From assembly GCA_964633845.1 (NCBI GenBank), contig CAZWLA010000004.1, positions 1-61,445 on the forward strand: a DNA stretch of 61,445 nucleotides, in the 5' to 3' direction. A program made the translations under genes and the position numbers. Every line of letters begins with the position of its first letter. The stretch's first letter is position 1. This DNA comes from JADHTT01 sp964633845. Lineage in GTDB: Bacteria; Campylobacterota; Campylobacteria; Campylobacterales; Arcobacteraceae. Below, in pieces: positions 40,533-50,727 of this stretch. Under the pieces are notes generated by a model, which worked only from the letters and a program-made list of their open reading frames with translations, had not been told where the DNA came from and did not search any database.

Positions 40533-41786
40533 ATGCAAAGAGTAGTAATAACTGGACTTGGAATGATAAATTCACTAGGACATAATGTAGAAGAGTCTTT
40601 TAAAGCTATCGTTGATGGTCAAACAGGAATCGATAGAATTACATTATTTGATCCTACTGACTTTTCTGCACAGATTGCAGGAGAAGTAAAAGACTTTGAT
40701 CCAGCAGCAATTTTAGGTAAAAAAGAGGCTAAAAAAGCTGATAGATTTATTCAGCTTGGAATTCATGCTTCACAAGAAGCGATGGAAGATGCTGGCTTAG
40801 TTACAGACAACAAGGTTAGTGATGATATAGCTGATGAATTTGGTATTGTATCTGCATCAGGTATTGGTGGACTTCCAAATATTGAAAAAAATTCTGTAGT
40901 TTGTAATACTAGAGGACCAGGAAAAATATCTCCATTCTTTATTCCATCATCTTTAGTAAATATGCTTGGTGGTTTTGTAACTATTCAACATAATTTAAAA
41001 GGTCCAAACTTATCAGTAGTTACAGCTTGTGCTGCAGGTACACATGCTATTGGCGAAGCTTATAAAACAATTGTGCTTGGCGGAGCATCTAAAATGCTTG
41101 TAATTGGTGCTGAATCAGCCGTAACTGGTGCTGGTATTGGTGGATTTGCAGCTATGAAAGCATTAAGTACTAGAAATGATGATCCTAAAACTGCATCAAG
41201 ACCATTTGATAAAAATAGAGATGGTTTTGTAATGGGTGAGGGTGCTGGAGCATTAGTAGTGGAGACATTAGAGTCTGCACAAGAAAGAGGGGCTAAGATA
41301 TATGCTGAACTTATTGGGTTTGGTGAAAGTGGTGATGCAAATCATATTACAACACCAACTCAAGATGGACCATTAAGAGCTATGAAAGCTGCTTATGCAA
41401 TGGCTAAGAAGAATAATGGTGGAGAATTAAAAGTTGATTATGTAAATGCGCATGGTACATCTACACCAGTAAATGATAAAAATGAAACAGCAGCATTAAA
41501 AGCATTATTTGAAGGGGAGCAAGATTGTCCTCCAGTTACGTCAACAAAAGGTCAAATTGGTCACTGTTTAGGTGCTGCTGGCTCAATTGAAGCAATTATT
41601 GCAATTAAAGCTATGCAAGATGGTATCATCCCACCGTCAATTAATCAAATTGAATCTGATGAAAATTGTGATTTAGATTATGTAGCTAATACAGCAAGAG
41701 AAGCAGAACTTGATATTGTTATGTCTAACTCATTTGGTTTTGGTGGAACAAATGGTGTTGTGATTATGAAAAAGTTTAACGACTAA
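40533..41786 (+). CDS. fabF: 3-oxoacyl-[acyl-carrier-protein] synthase II
   Basis: FabF condenses malonyl-ACP with acyl-ACP. The thiolase-fold protein has the catalytic cysteine in VTACAAGTHAIGEAY (~residues 166-180) and the two histidines in NAHGTSTPVNDKNE (~305-318) and KGQIGHCLGAAG (~338-349). The C-terminal NSFGFGGTNG is also diagnostic. The 417 residues are standard. accA starts 22 nt later. Confidence 0.95.
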   Translation: MQRVVITGLGMINSLGHNVEESFKAIVDGQTGIDRITLFDPTDFSAQIAGEVKDFDPAAILGKKEAKKADRFIQLGIHASQEAMEDAGLVTDNKVSDDIADEFGIVSASGIGGLPNIEKNSVVCNTRGPGKISPFFIPSSLVNMLGGFVTIQHNLKGPNLSVVTACAAGTHAIGEAYKTIVLGGASKMLVIGAESAVTGAGIGGFAAMKALSTRNDDPKTASRPFDKNRDGFVMGEGAGALVVETLESAQERGAKIYAELIGFGESGDANHITTPTQDGPLRAMKAAYAMAKKNNGGELKVDYVNAHGTSTPVNDKNETAALKALFEGEQDCPPVTSTKGQIGHCLGAAGSIEAIIAIKAMQDGIIPPSINQIESDENCDLDYVANTAREAELDIVMSNSFGFGGTNGVVIMKKFND

Positions 41787-41808
41787 TTATTATATTTAGG
41801 AATATTTT

Positions 41809-42741
41809 ATGGCAACTTATTTAGATTTTGAAGAAAATATACGAAAGATTGAAGAAGAAATAATTGTTGCAAAAACAAAAGCTGATGAATATGCAGTATC
41901 TACTTTAGAAAAAAAACTTCAGCAAGAAGTTGAAAAAACTTATGGAAACTTAGATGATTTTCAAAAGTTAAAGTTAGCACGACATATTGATAGACCATAT
42001 GCATTAGATTATATCAGAGCACTTTTAACTGACTCTTATGAGATACATGGTGATAGACATCTAACTGATGATGCAGCAATGCTATGTTATTTTGGATACA
42101 TTGGTGATCAAAAAGTTTTAGTAATTGGTGAACAAAAAGGTAGAGGTGTAAAAAATAAGATCAAGAGAAATTTTGGTATGCCTCATCCTGAAGGATATAG
42201 AAAAGCTTTAAGAGCTGCACAATTAGCTGATAAATTTGATATACCAATTGTTATGCTTGTAGATACTCCAGGTGCATATCCAGGTATTGGAGCAGAAGAG
42301 AGATCTCAAAGTGAAGCTATTGCAAAAAATTTATTCGAATTTAGTGATTTAAATACTATTACTTTATCAATTGTAATTGGCGAAGGTGGTTCTGGTGGTG
42401 CACTTGCAATTGGTGTAGCTGATAAACTTTCAATGATGAGATATAGTGTATATTCAGTAATCTCACCAGAAGGTTGTGCTGCAATTTTATGGAGTGATCC
42501 TGCTCAAGTTGAGACAGCATCTAAAGCTCTTAAAATTACACCAACAGATCTTAAAGAGATGAAGCTTATTGATGATGTTATTGATGAACCACTAATTGGT
42601 GCTCATAGACAGAAAAAAGAAGCATATAAAGCTGTTGGAGATTATATTATTGAAAGTATTAACCAATTAAAAGCCTTGCCTTTAGAGGAAAGAAAAGCCA
42701 ACAGGTATAAAAAGCTTATGTCGTTAGGATCTTTTGAATAA
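41809..42741 (+). CDS. accA: Acetyl-CoA carboxylase, carboxyltransferase subunit alpha
   Basis: AccA forms the carboxyltransferase with AccD, producing malonyl-CoA for fatty acid synthesis. Motifs are RPYALDYIRALLTDSYEIHG (~residues 62-81), GRGVKNKIKRNFGMPHPEGY (~111-130), DTPGAYPGIGAEERSQSEAI (~160-179) and GEGGSGGALAIGVAD. It is 310 residues long. AccD is not in the window. It is the last gene of the fab cluster. Confidence 0.95.
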   Translation: MATYLDFEENIRKIEEEIIVAKTKADEYAVSTLEKKLQQEVEKTYGNLDDFQKLKLARHIDRPYALDYIRALLTDSYEIHGDRHLTDDAAMLCYFGYIGDQKVLVIGEQKGRGVKNKIKRNFGMPHPEGYRKALRAAQLADKFDIPIVMLVDTPGAYPGIGAEERSQSEAIAKNLFEFSDLNTITLSIVIGEGGSGGALAIGVADKLSMMRYSVYSVISPEGCAAILWSDPAQVETASKALKITPTDLKEMKLIDDVIDEPLIGAHRQKKEAYKAVGDYIIESINQLKALPLEERKANRYKKLMSLGSFE

Positions 42742-42911
42742 AACTTTATTTATTCAAATATCCATCTTCAAATCCTAAGATATTTCATAGTCATTTACTT
42801 CTGTAAAATATCTTAGAATCTTCATCGACTATTCAAACTCTAAAGCTTTATAAAAAACTTCTACTTAGTATTATGTAAAATACTATTTATTATTTGATAC
42901 ACTTATATTTT
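42742..42911. other. Gap between convergent accA and the amidase gene
   Basis: 170 AT-rich bases without an ORF. An 11-bp inverted repeat, CTAAGATATTT (42775-42785) and AAATATCTTAG (42806-42816), brackets a 20-nt loop. It is the likeliest transcript-ending structure for the convergent genes, although no long U-run follows. Confidence 0.4.
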
Positions 42912-43793
42912 TTAGTCAATAAATCTTTTTGTCAAACCTGAATAGTTTTCTATTCTTCTATCTCGTAAAAATGGCCATATTCGCCGAACATCTTCACTAT
43001 TTTTATAATCAATTTGACCGTATAAAATAGTCTCATCTTTATTATTAGCTTGTGATTTTATATCACCTTGTGCATCACAAATAAATGAACTACCCCAAAA
43101 TCTAATACCATCTAATTGTTTTGAAGTATCTTTTTCAAAACCGACTCTATTGACACTTATAAGAGGAACTCCATTTGCAATTGCATGTGATCTTTGAATT
43201 GTCATCCATGAGTTAAGTTGTCTATTTTTTTCATCTTCACTATCTTCATCAAACCATCCAATGGCAGTTGGATATATTAAAATATCTGCACCTTTTAGAC
43301 ACATCAGTCTAGCTGCTTCTGGATACCATTGATCCCAACATATCAATACTCCAAGGTTACCTATAGATGTTTTAATTGGTTCAAATCCTAAGTCTCCTGG
43401 GGTAAAATAAAACTTTTCATAAAAGCCTGGGTCATCTGGTATATGCATTTTTCGATATTTACCAGCAATAGATCCATCTCTTTCAAATACAACTGCCGTA
43501 TTATGATAAAGTCCAGCTGCTCTTTTTTCAAATAATGATGTTACTAGTACAATATTATTTTCTTTTGCTATCTTTGACCAAAAGTTTATATCTTGATTGT
43601 AGCTATTAGCATAATCAAAATATTTTACATCTTCACTTTGACAAAAGTACTCATTTTGGTGCAATTCTTGCAGTACTACTAATTGTGTATTATTTGATGC
43701 TGCATCTTTTATCATAGAGACAGTTTTATCTAAAGTTTCCTCTTTTGTATTATGAAATTTTTGTTGAATTAGTGCTGTTTTAATAGTTGACAC
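42912..43793 (-). CDS. aguB: N-carbamoylputrescine amidase
   Basis: This nitrilase-superfamily enzyme hydrolyses N-carbamoylputrescine to putrescine in the agmatine route of polyamine synthesis. The catalytic triad is visible: Glu in VVLQELHQNEYFC (~residue 43), Lys in KYRKMHIPD (~120) and Cys in LICWDQWYPEAARL (~156). The 293 residues and the NEYFC stretch fit AguB closely. The start is GTG at 43793, with AAAGGAAAT just upstream and the lnt stop immediately before it, so it is coupled to lnt. No agmatine deiminase is in the window. Confidence 0.87.
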   Translation of the reverse strand: MSTIKTALIQQKFHNTKEETLDKTVSMIKDAASNNTQLVVLQELHQNEYFCQSEDVKYFDYANSYNQDINFWSKIAKENNIVLVTSLFEKRAAGLYHNTAVVFERDGSIAGKYRKMHIPDDPGFYEKFYFTPGDLGFEPIKTSIGNLGVLICWDQWYPEAARLMCLKGADILIYPTAIGWFDEDSEDEKNRQLNSWMTIQRSHAIANGVPLISVNRVGFEKDTSKQLDGIRFWGSSFICDAQGDIKSQANNKDETILYGQIDYKNSEDVRRIWPFLRDRRIENYSGLTKRFID

Positions 43794-45011
43794 TTAATTT
43801 CCTTTAATTATCTGATTTGCTGACATATTTGAACTATGGTAGATTATAACATTATATTTTTTAGCATAGTATTTCAATAATAAATTTTGCAATGTAGGTT
43901 CTATTGATGGAGTAAACCAAGCATTATTTGATATTACAATCATATATTGTGTATCAATATTCTCAAATATTCTATCTGTAGTAGCTTCATAACATATAGC
44001 ATTTCTAAATTTAATATTATTTATATCAAATGTAGTAGGGGTAGTGGCAACACTATAATCTGATGCACCATTATAAAAACTATCATTAATCCAATCCCTA
44101 AGTAGTTTAGGAAGTGGTACTTCTTCACCAAATGGTACTAATACTGTTTTGTGAGCAATTGTCATTTTTTCATCTTTAAACATATAGGTAGAATTATAAT
44201 ATTGTTTATCACTATAGTCCAATGCTCCAGTAATAATAGTAATTTTTTCACTCATTTTTTTTAGTTGATTTATGAGCTTTTCACTTGTATTTAAAGGTAA
44301 TGGAAAAACGGTTTCTGGAAGGATTATAAGCTCATAGCCTTTATCTATAGCTTTTTGAATGTTATAAATATTTAAATCTATAATACTTTGACGATTTGAT
44401 TGAATCCATTTTTTATCTTGTTCTATTTTATATTGTGGCATAGATATTGAGATATTAGCAGGATTAATTGTATTGATATTATACTCTACAGCTAAAACTG
44501 ATAGCAATAGGATTGCTATTTTTCTATATTGAATAAATAGTCCTAATGATATTAAGATTATAATGAGATTAATTTTATCAATACCAAAGAAACTGTTTAC
44601 AAATAATAGTTCAATTTTAAACCAATTAAATCCAAATGGATTGATAAAACTTAATGTAAATAGTGCTAATGCTCTGTATATTATTGAAGAATGTAAAGCT
44701 GTTAAATAAAATAATAATCCATAAATTAAACCAATAGCAATTAGTACAATTGGGATTAAATACTCTAAGTCATAATATATAAAACTATATGAGATCCACC
44801 AAAACCAAAGAATAGCTGTAAAAAATCCAATATAAAAAAGTAATTGTTTAGATACGGTTAACAAAAGGTAAATACTAAATAAAGAAATAATTGTATTTAG
44901 AATTATATTAGAAAATCCAAAATGTTCAAGATATATACTTGATGACAATAGTATAGCAATAAAAAAACTAATTAGTATTTTTTTGGAAATAATCATTTTG
45001 AATTCTATCAT
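43794..45011 (-). CDS. lnt: Apolipoprotein N-acyltransferase
   Basis: Lnt adds the third acyl chain to lipoproteins in the inner membrane. Six or more N-terminal hydrophobic segments (~residues 5-190) are followed by a periplasmic nitrilase domain. The triad is Glu in LIILPETVFPLP (~235), Lys in HKTVLVPFGEEVPLP (~285) and Cys in NAICYEAT (~345). At 405 residues it is shorter than E. coli Lnt (512), as common in this phylum. The lipoprotein LptE at 50728 would be among its substrates. It is divergent from yajC. Confidence 0.85.
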   Translation of the reverse strand: MIEFKMIISKKILISFFIAILLSSSIYLEHFGFSNIILNTIISLFSIYLLLTVSKQLLFYIGFFTAILWFWWISYSFIYYDLEYLIPIVLIAIGLIYGLLFYLTALHSSIIYRALALFTLSFINPFGFNWFKIELLFVNSFFGIDKINLIIILISLGLFIQYRKIAILLLSVLAVEYNINTINPANISISMPQYKIEQDKKWIQSNRQSIIDLNIYNIQKAIDKGYELIILPETVFPLPLNTSEKLINQLKKMSEKITIITGALDYSDKQYYNSTYMFKDEKMTIAHKTVLVPFGEEVPLPKLLRDWINDSFYNGASDYSVATTPTTFDINNIKFRNAICYEATTDRIFENIDTQYMIVISNNAWFTPSIEPTLQNLLLKYYAKKYNVIIYHSSNMSANQIIKGN

Positions 45012-45047
45012 AAAGCGACTTTTAGATAAAATATCTCAAAATAATAT

Positions 45048-45063
45048 AAGGGCTAACGCCCTT
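45048..45063 (+). promoter_or_regulatory. Small GC hairpin in the yajC leader
   Basis: AAGGGC, loop TAAC and GCCCTT form a compact 6-bp stem that ends 17 nt before the yajC ATG and just before its ribosome binding site (AAGGA). In this AT-rich context it stands out and may protect the mRNA 5' end or affect initiation. Confidence 0.4.
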
Positions 45064-45080
45064 TACATAAGGATAGAGAG

Positions 45081-45359
45081 ATGGAAGCACAAGGTGGAAG
45101 TTTATTAGGATCATTGTTACCATTAGTTGTATTATTTGGAATATTTTATTTTCTAATTATTAAACCACAGCAAAAACAAGCAAAAGACCATAAAGAGATG
45201 ATGAATTCACTAGCAGTTGGTGATACAATCGTAACAAATGGTGGGGTAATAGTAGAGATTACAGCAATAGAGGAAACATACTATACCGTAAAAAATGTAG
45301 ATGGTAGTCAAATGAAACTAGCATTAGATTATGTAGCAAATAAACTAGAGGACAAATAG
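45081..45359 (+). CDS. yajC: Preprotein translocase accessory subunit YajC
   Basis: YajC associates with SecDF and SecYEG in the inner membrane. The 92-residue protein has one membrane helix (~residues 10-27), the signature FYFLIIKPQQKQAKDHKEMM (~22-41) and a cytoplasmic beta domain, VGDTIVTNGGVIVEI. It is followed 6 nt later by secD, the standard yajC-secD-secF order. Confidence 0.95.
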   Translation: MEAQGGSLLGSLLPLVVLFGIFYFLIIKPQQKQAKDHKEMMNSLAVGDTIVTNGGVIVEITAIEETYYTVKNVDGSQMKLALDYVANKLEDK

Positions 45360-45365
45360 TAGAAT

Positions 45366-46934
45366 ATGAGAATATTTAATTATAGACTAGTGATATTTGC
45401 ACTTAGTTTAATATTTGGTATTGTATTTTCAATACCGTCATTTATGCAAACTGATAGTGGAAAAAAAATATCTTTAGGGCTTGATCTTCAAGGTGGACTA
45501 CATATGCTACTTGGTGTTAAAACTGAAGAAGCTGTAGTATCAAAAATTAAAACAACGGCATCAGCTGTAAAATATTTTTGTGATGATGAGTCAATTTTAA
45601 TTGAAGATATGATTATTGAAAAAGATAGTTTTTCTTTTGTTTTATTAGATGAAGATGAACTGGTAAAACTTGATAAAATGTTAAGTGAAACTAGAGGATT
45701 AGATATATTTAAAACACCAAGTTTAGAATATACTATTAAACTGTTGCCAACAGAGATTGCACTTACAAAAGATATGGCTGTATCTCAAGCAGTTGAAACA
45801 ATCAGAAATAGACTTGATCAATTTGGATTAGCTGAACCTACAGTTGTAAGGCAAGGTAAAGAAGATATTGTTGTTCAGTTACCAGGGATTAAAACTGCAG
45901 AAGATGAAAAAAGAGCTAGAGAACTTATAGCAAAACCTGCTAATTTGGAAATGATGACAGTAGATGAAGATTATGCAGATCAAGTTTACTCATTATCTGA
46001 AGAAAGAGTAAAAGAGCTTGGTGATGTAGTACTTGAACATCAAAGTGATCCAGAAAAGAAATTTATTTTAAAAGCAATACCTATTTTAAATGGAAGTCAG
46101 ATTGTTGATGCTAGAGTATCATTTGACCAAAGTAATCAACCTATTATTAATTTTACACTAAATGCCTTAGGTGCTAGAGTATTTGGTGACTTTACTGGTA
46201 AAAATGTAGGTGCAAGACTTGCTGTTGTTCTTGATGGAAAAGTATATTCAGCTCCAGTAATTAGAGAAAGAATTGGTGGTGGAAGTGGACAAATTTCTGG
46301 TGGATTTACTGTGGATGAAGCAGGAAATGTTGCTATTGCACTAAGAAGTGGTGCATTACCTGCTCCTGTTAAAATGCTTGAAAAAAGAAGTGTTGGACCA
46401 AGTTTAGGTGCAGACTCTATTAGATCATCCATGATAGCATTAATTTCTGGATTTGCCTTAGTGTTTGTATTTATGGTGATATACTATGGTTATGCTGGAA
46501 TTATTGCTAATATTGCATTAATGGCAAATATATTTATTATTATTGCAGTTATGGCAATGTTTGGTGCGACACTTACACTTCCTGGTATGGCAGGAATTGT
46601 TCTTACTGTTGGTATGGCTGTTGATGCAAATGTAATTATTTCAGAGAGAATCAGAGAGTTATTACGACAGGGTAAGTCTATCTCTAAATCAATAGAAGAT
46701 GGATATAAAAATGCAATGAGAGCAATTTTAGATGCAAATATTACTACATTACTTGTTGCAATTATATTATATGCTTATGGTACTGGTCCAATCAAAGGTT
46801 TTGCTATTACAATTTCGATTGGTATTTTAGCATCTATGTTAACAGCAATTTTAGGTACGCATGGTGTTTATGAAGCACTTTTACCAAAAATCAGCAAGAG
46901 TAAAAATTTAAGAAAATGGTTTGGAGTTAAATAA
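45366..46934 (+). CDS. secD: Protein translocase subunit SecD
   Basis: SecD, with SecF, uses the proton motive force to pull exported proteins across the membrane. It has an N-terminal helix, a large periplasmic domain starting GLDLQGGLHMLLGV (~residues 38-51), and the P1 block RNRLDQFGLAEPTVVRQG (~157-174). Five C-terminal membrane segments include GMAVDANVIISERIRE. It is 522 residues long. The ATG of secF overlaps its last base. Confidence 0.95.
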   Translation: MRIFNYRLVIFALSLIFGIVFSIPSFMQTDSGKKISLGLDLQGGLHMLLGVKTEEAVVSKIKTTASAVKYFCDDESILIEDMIIEKDSFSFVLLDEDELVKLDKMLSETRGLDIFKTPSLEYTIKLLPTEIALTKDMAVSQAVETIRNRLDQFGLAEPTVVRQGKEDIVVQLPGIKTAEDEKRARELIAKPANLEMMTVDEDYADQVYSLSEERVKELGDVVLEHQSDPEKKFILKAIPILNGSQIVDARVSFDQSNQPIINFTLNALGARVFGDFTGKNVGARLAVVLDGKVYSAPVIRERIGGGSGQISGGFTVDEAGNVAIALRSGALPAPVKMLEKRSVGPSLGADSIRSSMIALISGFALVFVFMVIYYGYAGIIANIALMANIFIIIAVMAMFGATLTLPGMAGIVLTVGMAVDANVIISERIRELLRQGKSISKSIEDGYKNAMRAILDANITTLLVAIILYAYGTGPIKGFAITISIGILASMLTAILGTHGVYEALLPKISKSKNLRKWFGVK

Positions 46935-47905
46935 TGGAAATTTTTAAATCAAATAAAACATATGATTTTATGGGAAAACGATTACCATTTTTAGCTTTAT
47001 CTGCATTTTTAGTTTTAGCATCTTTAGGAATATTGTTTACTAAAGGTCTTAACTTTGGTGTAGATTTTTCTGGTGGTACAATTGTGCAAGTTCAATATAA
47101 AACAGATGCCCCAATTGCTAAAATTAGAGAAGAGTTGGCTAAAACTACTCAATATAATAAAGCTAATGTGACAAAATTTGGAAGCGATAAAGAAGTCATA
47201 TTAAAAATACCAACTTCATCAAGTAGTATTGGTTCAGATATAGGTGATGAAATAGCTGTGATTTTAAAACCAACTGGTGAATTTGAAGTAAGAAGAGTTG
47301 ATATGGTTGGTCCAAAAGTTGGAGGTGAACTTCAAGAAAAAGGTCTAACGGCATTATTTTTGTCTCTAATTGTGATTTTAGCTTATGTGTCATTTAGATT
47401 TGAATGGAGATTTGCAATTGCATCAATATTAGCTTTAATACATGATATTACGATTGCATTAGGAGCAATTGCATTATTTCAAGTAGATGTAAACTTAGAT
47501 ATTTTAGCTGCAATTTTGACAATTCTTGGATATTCACTAAATGATACAATTATTGTATTTGATAGAATTAGAGAAGGTGTGCAAACATCAAAATCAAATA
47601 ATTTAAATGAAGTGGTAAATGAATCTGTATCAAAAACATTAAGTAGAACTACACTTACTTCATTGACAACATTCTTTGTTGTATTTACATTATACTTATT
47701 TGGTGGAGAGATAATTAGTGGATTTAGTTTCACATTATTAATTGGTGTAATTGTAGGTACTTATTCATCTATATTTGTTGCAGCTACAATTTTAGTTCAA
47801 CTTAAATTTTCTATTGCTAATTTTAGATCTAAAGAGGCACAAAAATTAAAAGAGCAACAAGAAAAAGATAGAATGAGAGCAATGTACGAGCAAGGTACAG
47901 TTTAA
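46934..47905 (+). CDS. secF: Protein translocase subunit SecF
   Basis: This is the partner of SecD. The motif GLNFGVDFSGGTIVQVQY (~residues 38-55) opens the periplasmic part, and six membrane segments are visible. ILGYSLNDTIIVFDRIREG (~197-215) is the conserved block with the aspartate linked to proton use. It is 323 residues long. The C-terminal tail is charged and cytoplasmic (EAQKLKEQQEKDRMRAMYEQ). Confidence 0.95.
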   Translation: MEIFKSNKTYDFMGKRLPFLALSAFLVLASLGILFTKGLNFGVDFSGGTIVQVQYKTDAPIAKIREELAKTTQYNKANVTKFGSDKEVILKIPTSSSSIGSDIGDEIAVILKPTGEFEVRRVDMVGPKVGGELQEKGLTALFLSLIVILAYVSFRFEWRFAIASILALIHDITIALGAIALFQVDVNLDILAAILTILGYSLNDTIIVFDRIREGVQTSKSNNLNEVVNESVSKTLSRTTLTSLTTFFVVFTLYLFGGEIISGFSFTLLIGVIVGTYSSIFVAATILVQLKFSIANFRSKEAQKLKEQQEKDRMRAMYEQGTV

Positions 47906-47918
47906 AAAAGGGGCAACA

Positions 47919-48263
47919 ATGGATTGGGGTAAAGTAGTATACATTTTTTTCTCATTAATGAGTTTAACTACAACAGCTGGTTTTTTGTATTATCATGAGC
48001 CAGTAGCATTATTTTTAGCTGCTGGTGTAAATGTAATATCAACTATTTTGAAAATTGGTGTTAGAAATTTATTAGCAACAGAGTTATTAGCTAGCTCATT
48101 AGTGGCTGATTTACATCTAATTCCTGCATTTGTAGTATTAACTTTTACAGGAAATGAACAATTAGCTATTGCGTTAGCAATTGGTGCAGTAGTAGCAAAT
48201 ATTTATTCAATGGCATTATCTTTAATAGAGAGTGCAAAACATAATAAAAGGGAAGATTATTAA
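47919..48263 (+). CDS. Conserved small membrane protein between secF and leuS (DUF6394-like)
   Basis: A 114-residue protein with about four membrane segments, starting MDWGKVVYIFFSLMSLTTTA and ending in a short basic tail. It follows secF by 13 nt and its stop overlaps the leuS ATG by one base. I recall this arrangement from Campylobacterota and believe the family is DUF6394, but cannot check it. No function is known. The position suggests cotranscription with the Sec accessory genes rather than proof of a role in secretion. Confidence 0.7.
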   Translation: MDWGKVVYIFFSLMSLTTTAGFLYYHEPVALFLAAGVNVISTILKIGVRNLLATELLASSLVADLHLIPAFVVLTFTGNEQLAIALAIGAVVANIYSMALSLIESAKHNKREDY

Positions 48264-50725
48264 TGGAGTATAATGCAAACTCAATTGAAAATAAATGGCA
48301 AAAATATTGGGATGATAATAATCTATTTGAGCCAGAATCTGAAGACAGTCAAAAAGATAAAAAATATATATTAAGTATGTTTCCATATCCAAGTGGAAGA
48401 ATTCATATGGGACATGTAAGAAACTATTGTCTTGGTGATGCATTTGCTAGACACTTTAGAAAGAATAATTTTAATGTATTGCATCCAATTGGATGGGATT
48501 CTTTTGGTATGCCAGCAGAAAATGCAGCTATTAAACATAAATTACATCCGAAAAAATGGACATATGAAAATATTGACTACATGAGAAATGAGTTACAAGG
48601 TTTAGGTCTAAGTTTCTCAAAAACTAGAGAGTTTGCTACAAGTGATGAACTTTATACTAGATGGGAACAAGAGTTTATTATTAAGATGTATGAAGAGGGA
48701 ATTTTATATAAAAAATCTACAACTGTAAACTGGTGTGAAGATTGTCATACAGTTTTAGCAAATGAGCAAGTTGAAGAGGGATGTTGCTGGAGATGTGATA
48801 ATGAAGTTGAACAAAAGCAGATGCCTGGATATTATGTAGCAATTACAAAATATGCTCAAGAGCTTTTGGATGATTTAAAAGAGCTTGAGGGGCAATGGCC
48901 ATCACAAGTACTTACTATGCAAGAAAATTGGATAGGTAGAAGTGAAGGATTAGAGTTTGATTTTTCTTTAAGTGAAGAGTCAAAATCTAAACTTGGTGGA
49001 AACTTTGATAAGTATTCAGTATTTACAACTAGACCTGACACTATATATGGTGTTAGTTACTCAGCTCTTGCCCCTGAGCATAAGATTGTAAAATATTTAA
49101 TTGATAATAAGTTGCTAAGTGATGAAAAGATTGATACAATTAAATCTATGCAAAAAGTTGGTGATAGAGATAGGGCTACTCAAGATAAAGAGGGACTTGA
49201 TCTTGAGATAACAGTTATTCATCCATTAACAGGCAAAGAGGTACCTGTATGGGTAGCAAATTTTGTACTTGTAAGTTATGGTGGAGGTGCTGTTATGGCA
49301 GTGCCTGCTCATGATCAAAGAGATTTTGAGTTTGCTAAAAAGTATAATTTGCCAATCAATACAGTAATTCAAAATGATACTGATATGAGTGAGGCTTTTA
49401 CTGGTGAAGGTAAACTAATTAATAGTGGTAAGTATGATGGTCAAAAAAATACAAAAGCTAAAAAATCTATTATATATGACTTTGAACAAGATGAGCTTGG
49501 AAAAAAACAAATCAATTATAAGCTAAGAGATTGGGGTGTTTCAAGACAAAGATATTGGGGTGCACCAATTCCTTTTATCCATTGTGATTCGTGTGGTTTA
49601 GTTCCTGAAAAAAGTGAAAATTTACCAGTGGCTTTACCTGAAGATGTAGAGATTACAGGTGAGGGTAACCCTCTTGATAATCATCCAACATGGAAACATT
49701 GTGCTTGTCCAAAATGTGGAAGTGATGCTATAAGGGAGACAGATACATTAGATACGTTTGTTCAGTCATCTTGGTATCATCTACGATATGCAACAAATCC
49801 AAGTAAATGGAATGATGAAGGTATTAGTAAATCAGACTCCGATTATTGGATGGATGTAGATCAATATATTGGTGGTATAGAGCATGCTATTTTACATCTA
49901 TTGTATGCAAGATTCTTTACAAAAGCATTAAATAGTATGGGATATACAAATTCTAAAGAGCCATTTAAAAATTTATTAACTCAGGGTATGGTACTTAAAG
50001 ATGGTGCTAAGATGTCAAAATCAAAAGGAAATGTTGTAGATCCAGATGCAATCGTATCTAAATATGGTGCTGATACAGCAAGACTATTTATGATGTTTGC
50101 AGCACCACCTACAAAAGAATTAGAATGGAATGACTCTGCTGTTGAAGGTTCATTTAGATTTATTAAAAAATTTAGTGAAAGGTCATCAAATGCAACAATT
50201 GATGATATTAGACTAATTGATAATATAGATCATTCGTTATTAGCAAAAGAAGAAAAAGAAGCTAGAAAAAAAGTATATGAAGCACTTATAAAAGCTAATG
50301 AAGTTATGAATAAAACATTTGCATTTAATACTTTAATTGCCTCATCTATGGAAGCTATGAATGCTCTTGGAAATCAAGATAATAATGTAATTTGGGCAGA
50401 GGGATATTATATACTTTCAAATATACTTGAGCCAATTATTCCACACCTATGTTGGGAGCTTAGTGAAAATTTATTTGCTAGAGCAAACTTTGAAAGACCA
50501 CTTGATGTTAAAGATGAAGTATTCATCCTAGATAGTATCTCTTTAGCTGTAACAATCAATGGTAAAAAAAGAGCTGAGATTGAAGTATCACCTGATGCAT
50601 CAAAGGATCAAATACTAGAAATTGCTAAAGTAAATGAAGCTACACAAAAATGGATTGAAGGTAAAGAGATCATAAAAGAGATCGTTGTACCTAATAAGCT
50701 TGTAAACTTAGTTGTAAAAGGTTAA
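48263..50725 (+). CDS. leuS: Leucyl-tRNA synthetase
   Basis: LeuS charges tRNA-Leu. It is a class Ia enzyme with the HIGH-type motif in FPYPSGRIHMGHVRNY (~residues 40-55) and the KMSKS motif in LKDGAKMSKSKGNVVDPD (~576-593). The CP1 editing domain lies in between, with the conserved threonine-rich stretch VFTTRPDTIYGVSY near ~252. Zinc-type cysteines are seen in CEDCHTVLANEQV. The 820 residues are standard. Confidence 0.96.
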   Translation: MEYNANSIENKWQKYWDDNNLFEPESEDSQKDKKYILSMFPYPSGRIHMGHVRNYCLGDAFARHFRKNNFNVLHPIGWDSFGMPAENAAIKHKLHPKKWTYENIDYMRNELQGLGLSFSKTREFATSDELYTRWEQEFIIKMYEEGILYKKSTTVNWCEDCHTVLANEQVEEGCCWRCDNEVEQKQMPGYYVAITKYAQELLDDLKELEGQWPSQVLTMQENWIGRSEGLEFDFSLSEESKSKLGGNFDKYSVFTTRPDTIYGVSYSALAPEHKIVKYLIDNKLLSDEKIDTIKSMQKVGDRDRATQDKEGLDLEITVIHPLTGKEVPVWVANFVLVSYGGGAVMAVPAHDQRDFEFAKKYNLPINTVIQNDTDMSEAFTGEGKLINSGKYDGQKNTKAKKSIIYDFEQDELGKKQINYKLRDWGVSRQRYWGAPIPFIHCDSCGLVPEKSENLPVALPEDVEITGEGNPLDNHPTWKHCACPKCGSDAIRETDTLDTFVQSSWYHLRYATNPSKWNDEGISKSDSDYWMDVDQYIGGIEHAILHLLYARFFTKALNSMGYTNSKEPFKNLLTQGMVLKDGAKMSKSKGNVVDPDAIVSKYGADTARLFMMFAAPPTKELEWNDSAVEGSFRFIKKFSERSSNATIDDIRLIDNIDHSLLAKEEKEARKKVYEALIKANEVMNKTFAFNTLIASSMEAMNALGNQDNNVIWAEGYYILSNILEPIIPHLCWELSENLFARANFERPLDVKDEVFILDSISLAVTINGKKRAEIEVSPDASKDQILEIAKVNEATQKWIEGKEIIKEIVVPNKLVNLVVKG

Positions 50726-50727
50726 AT

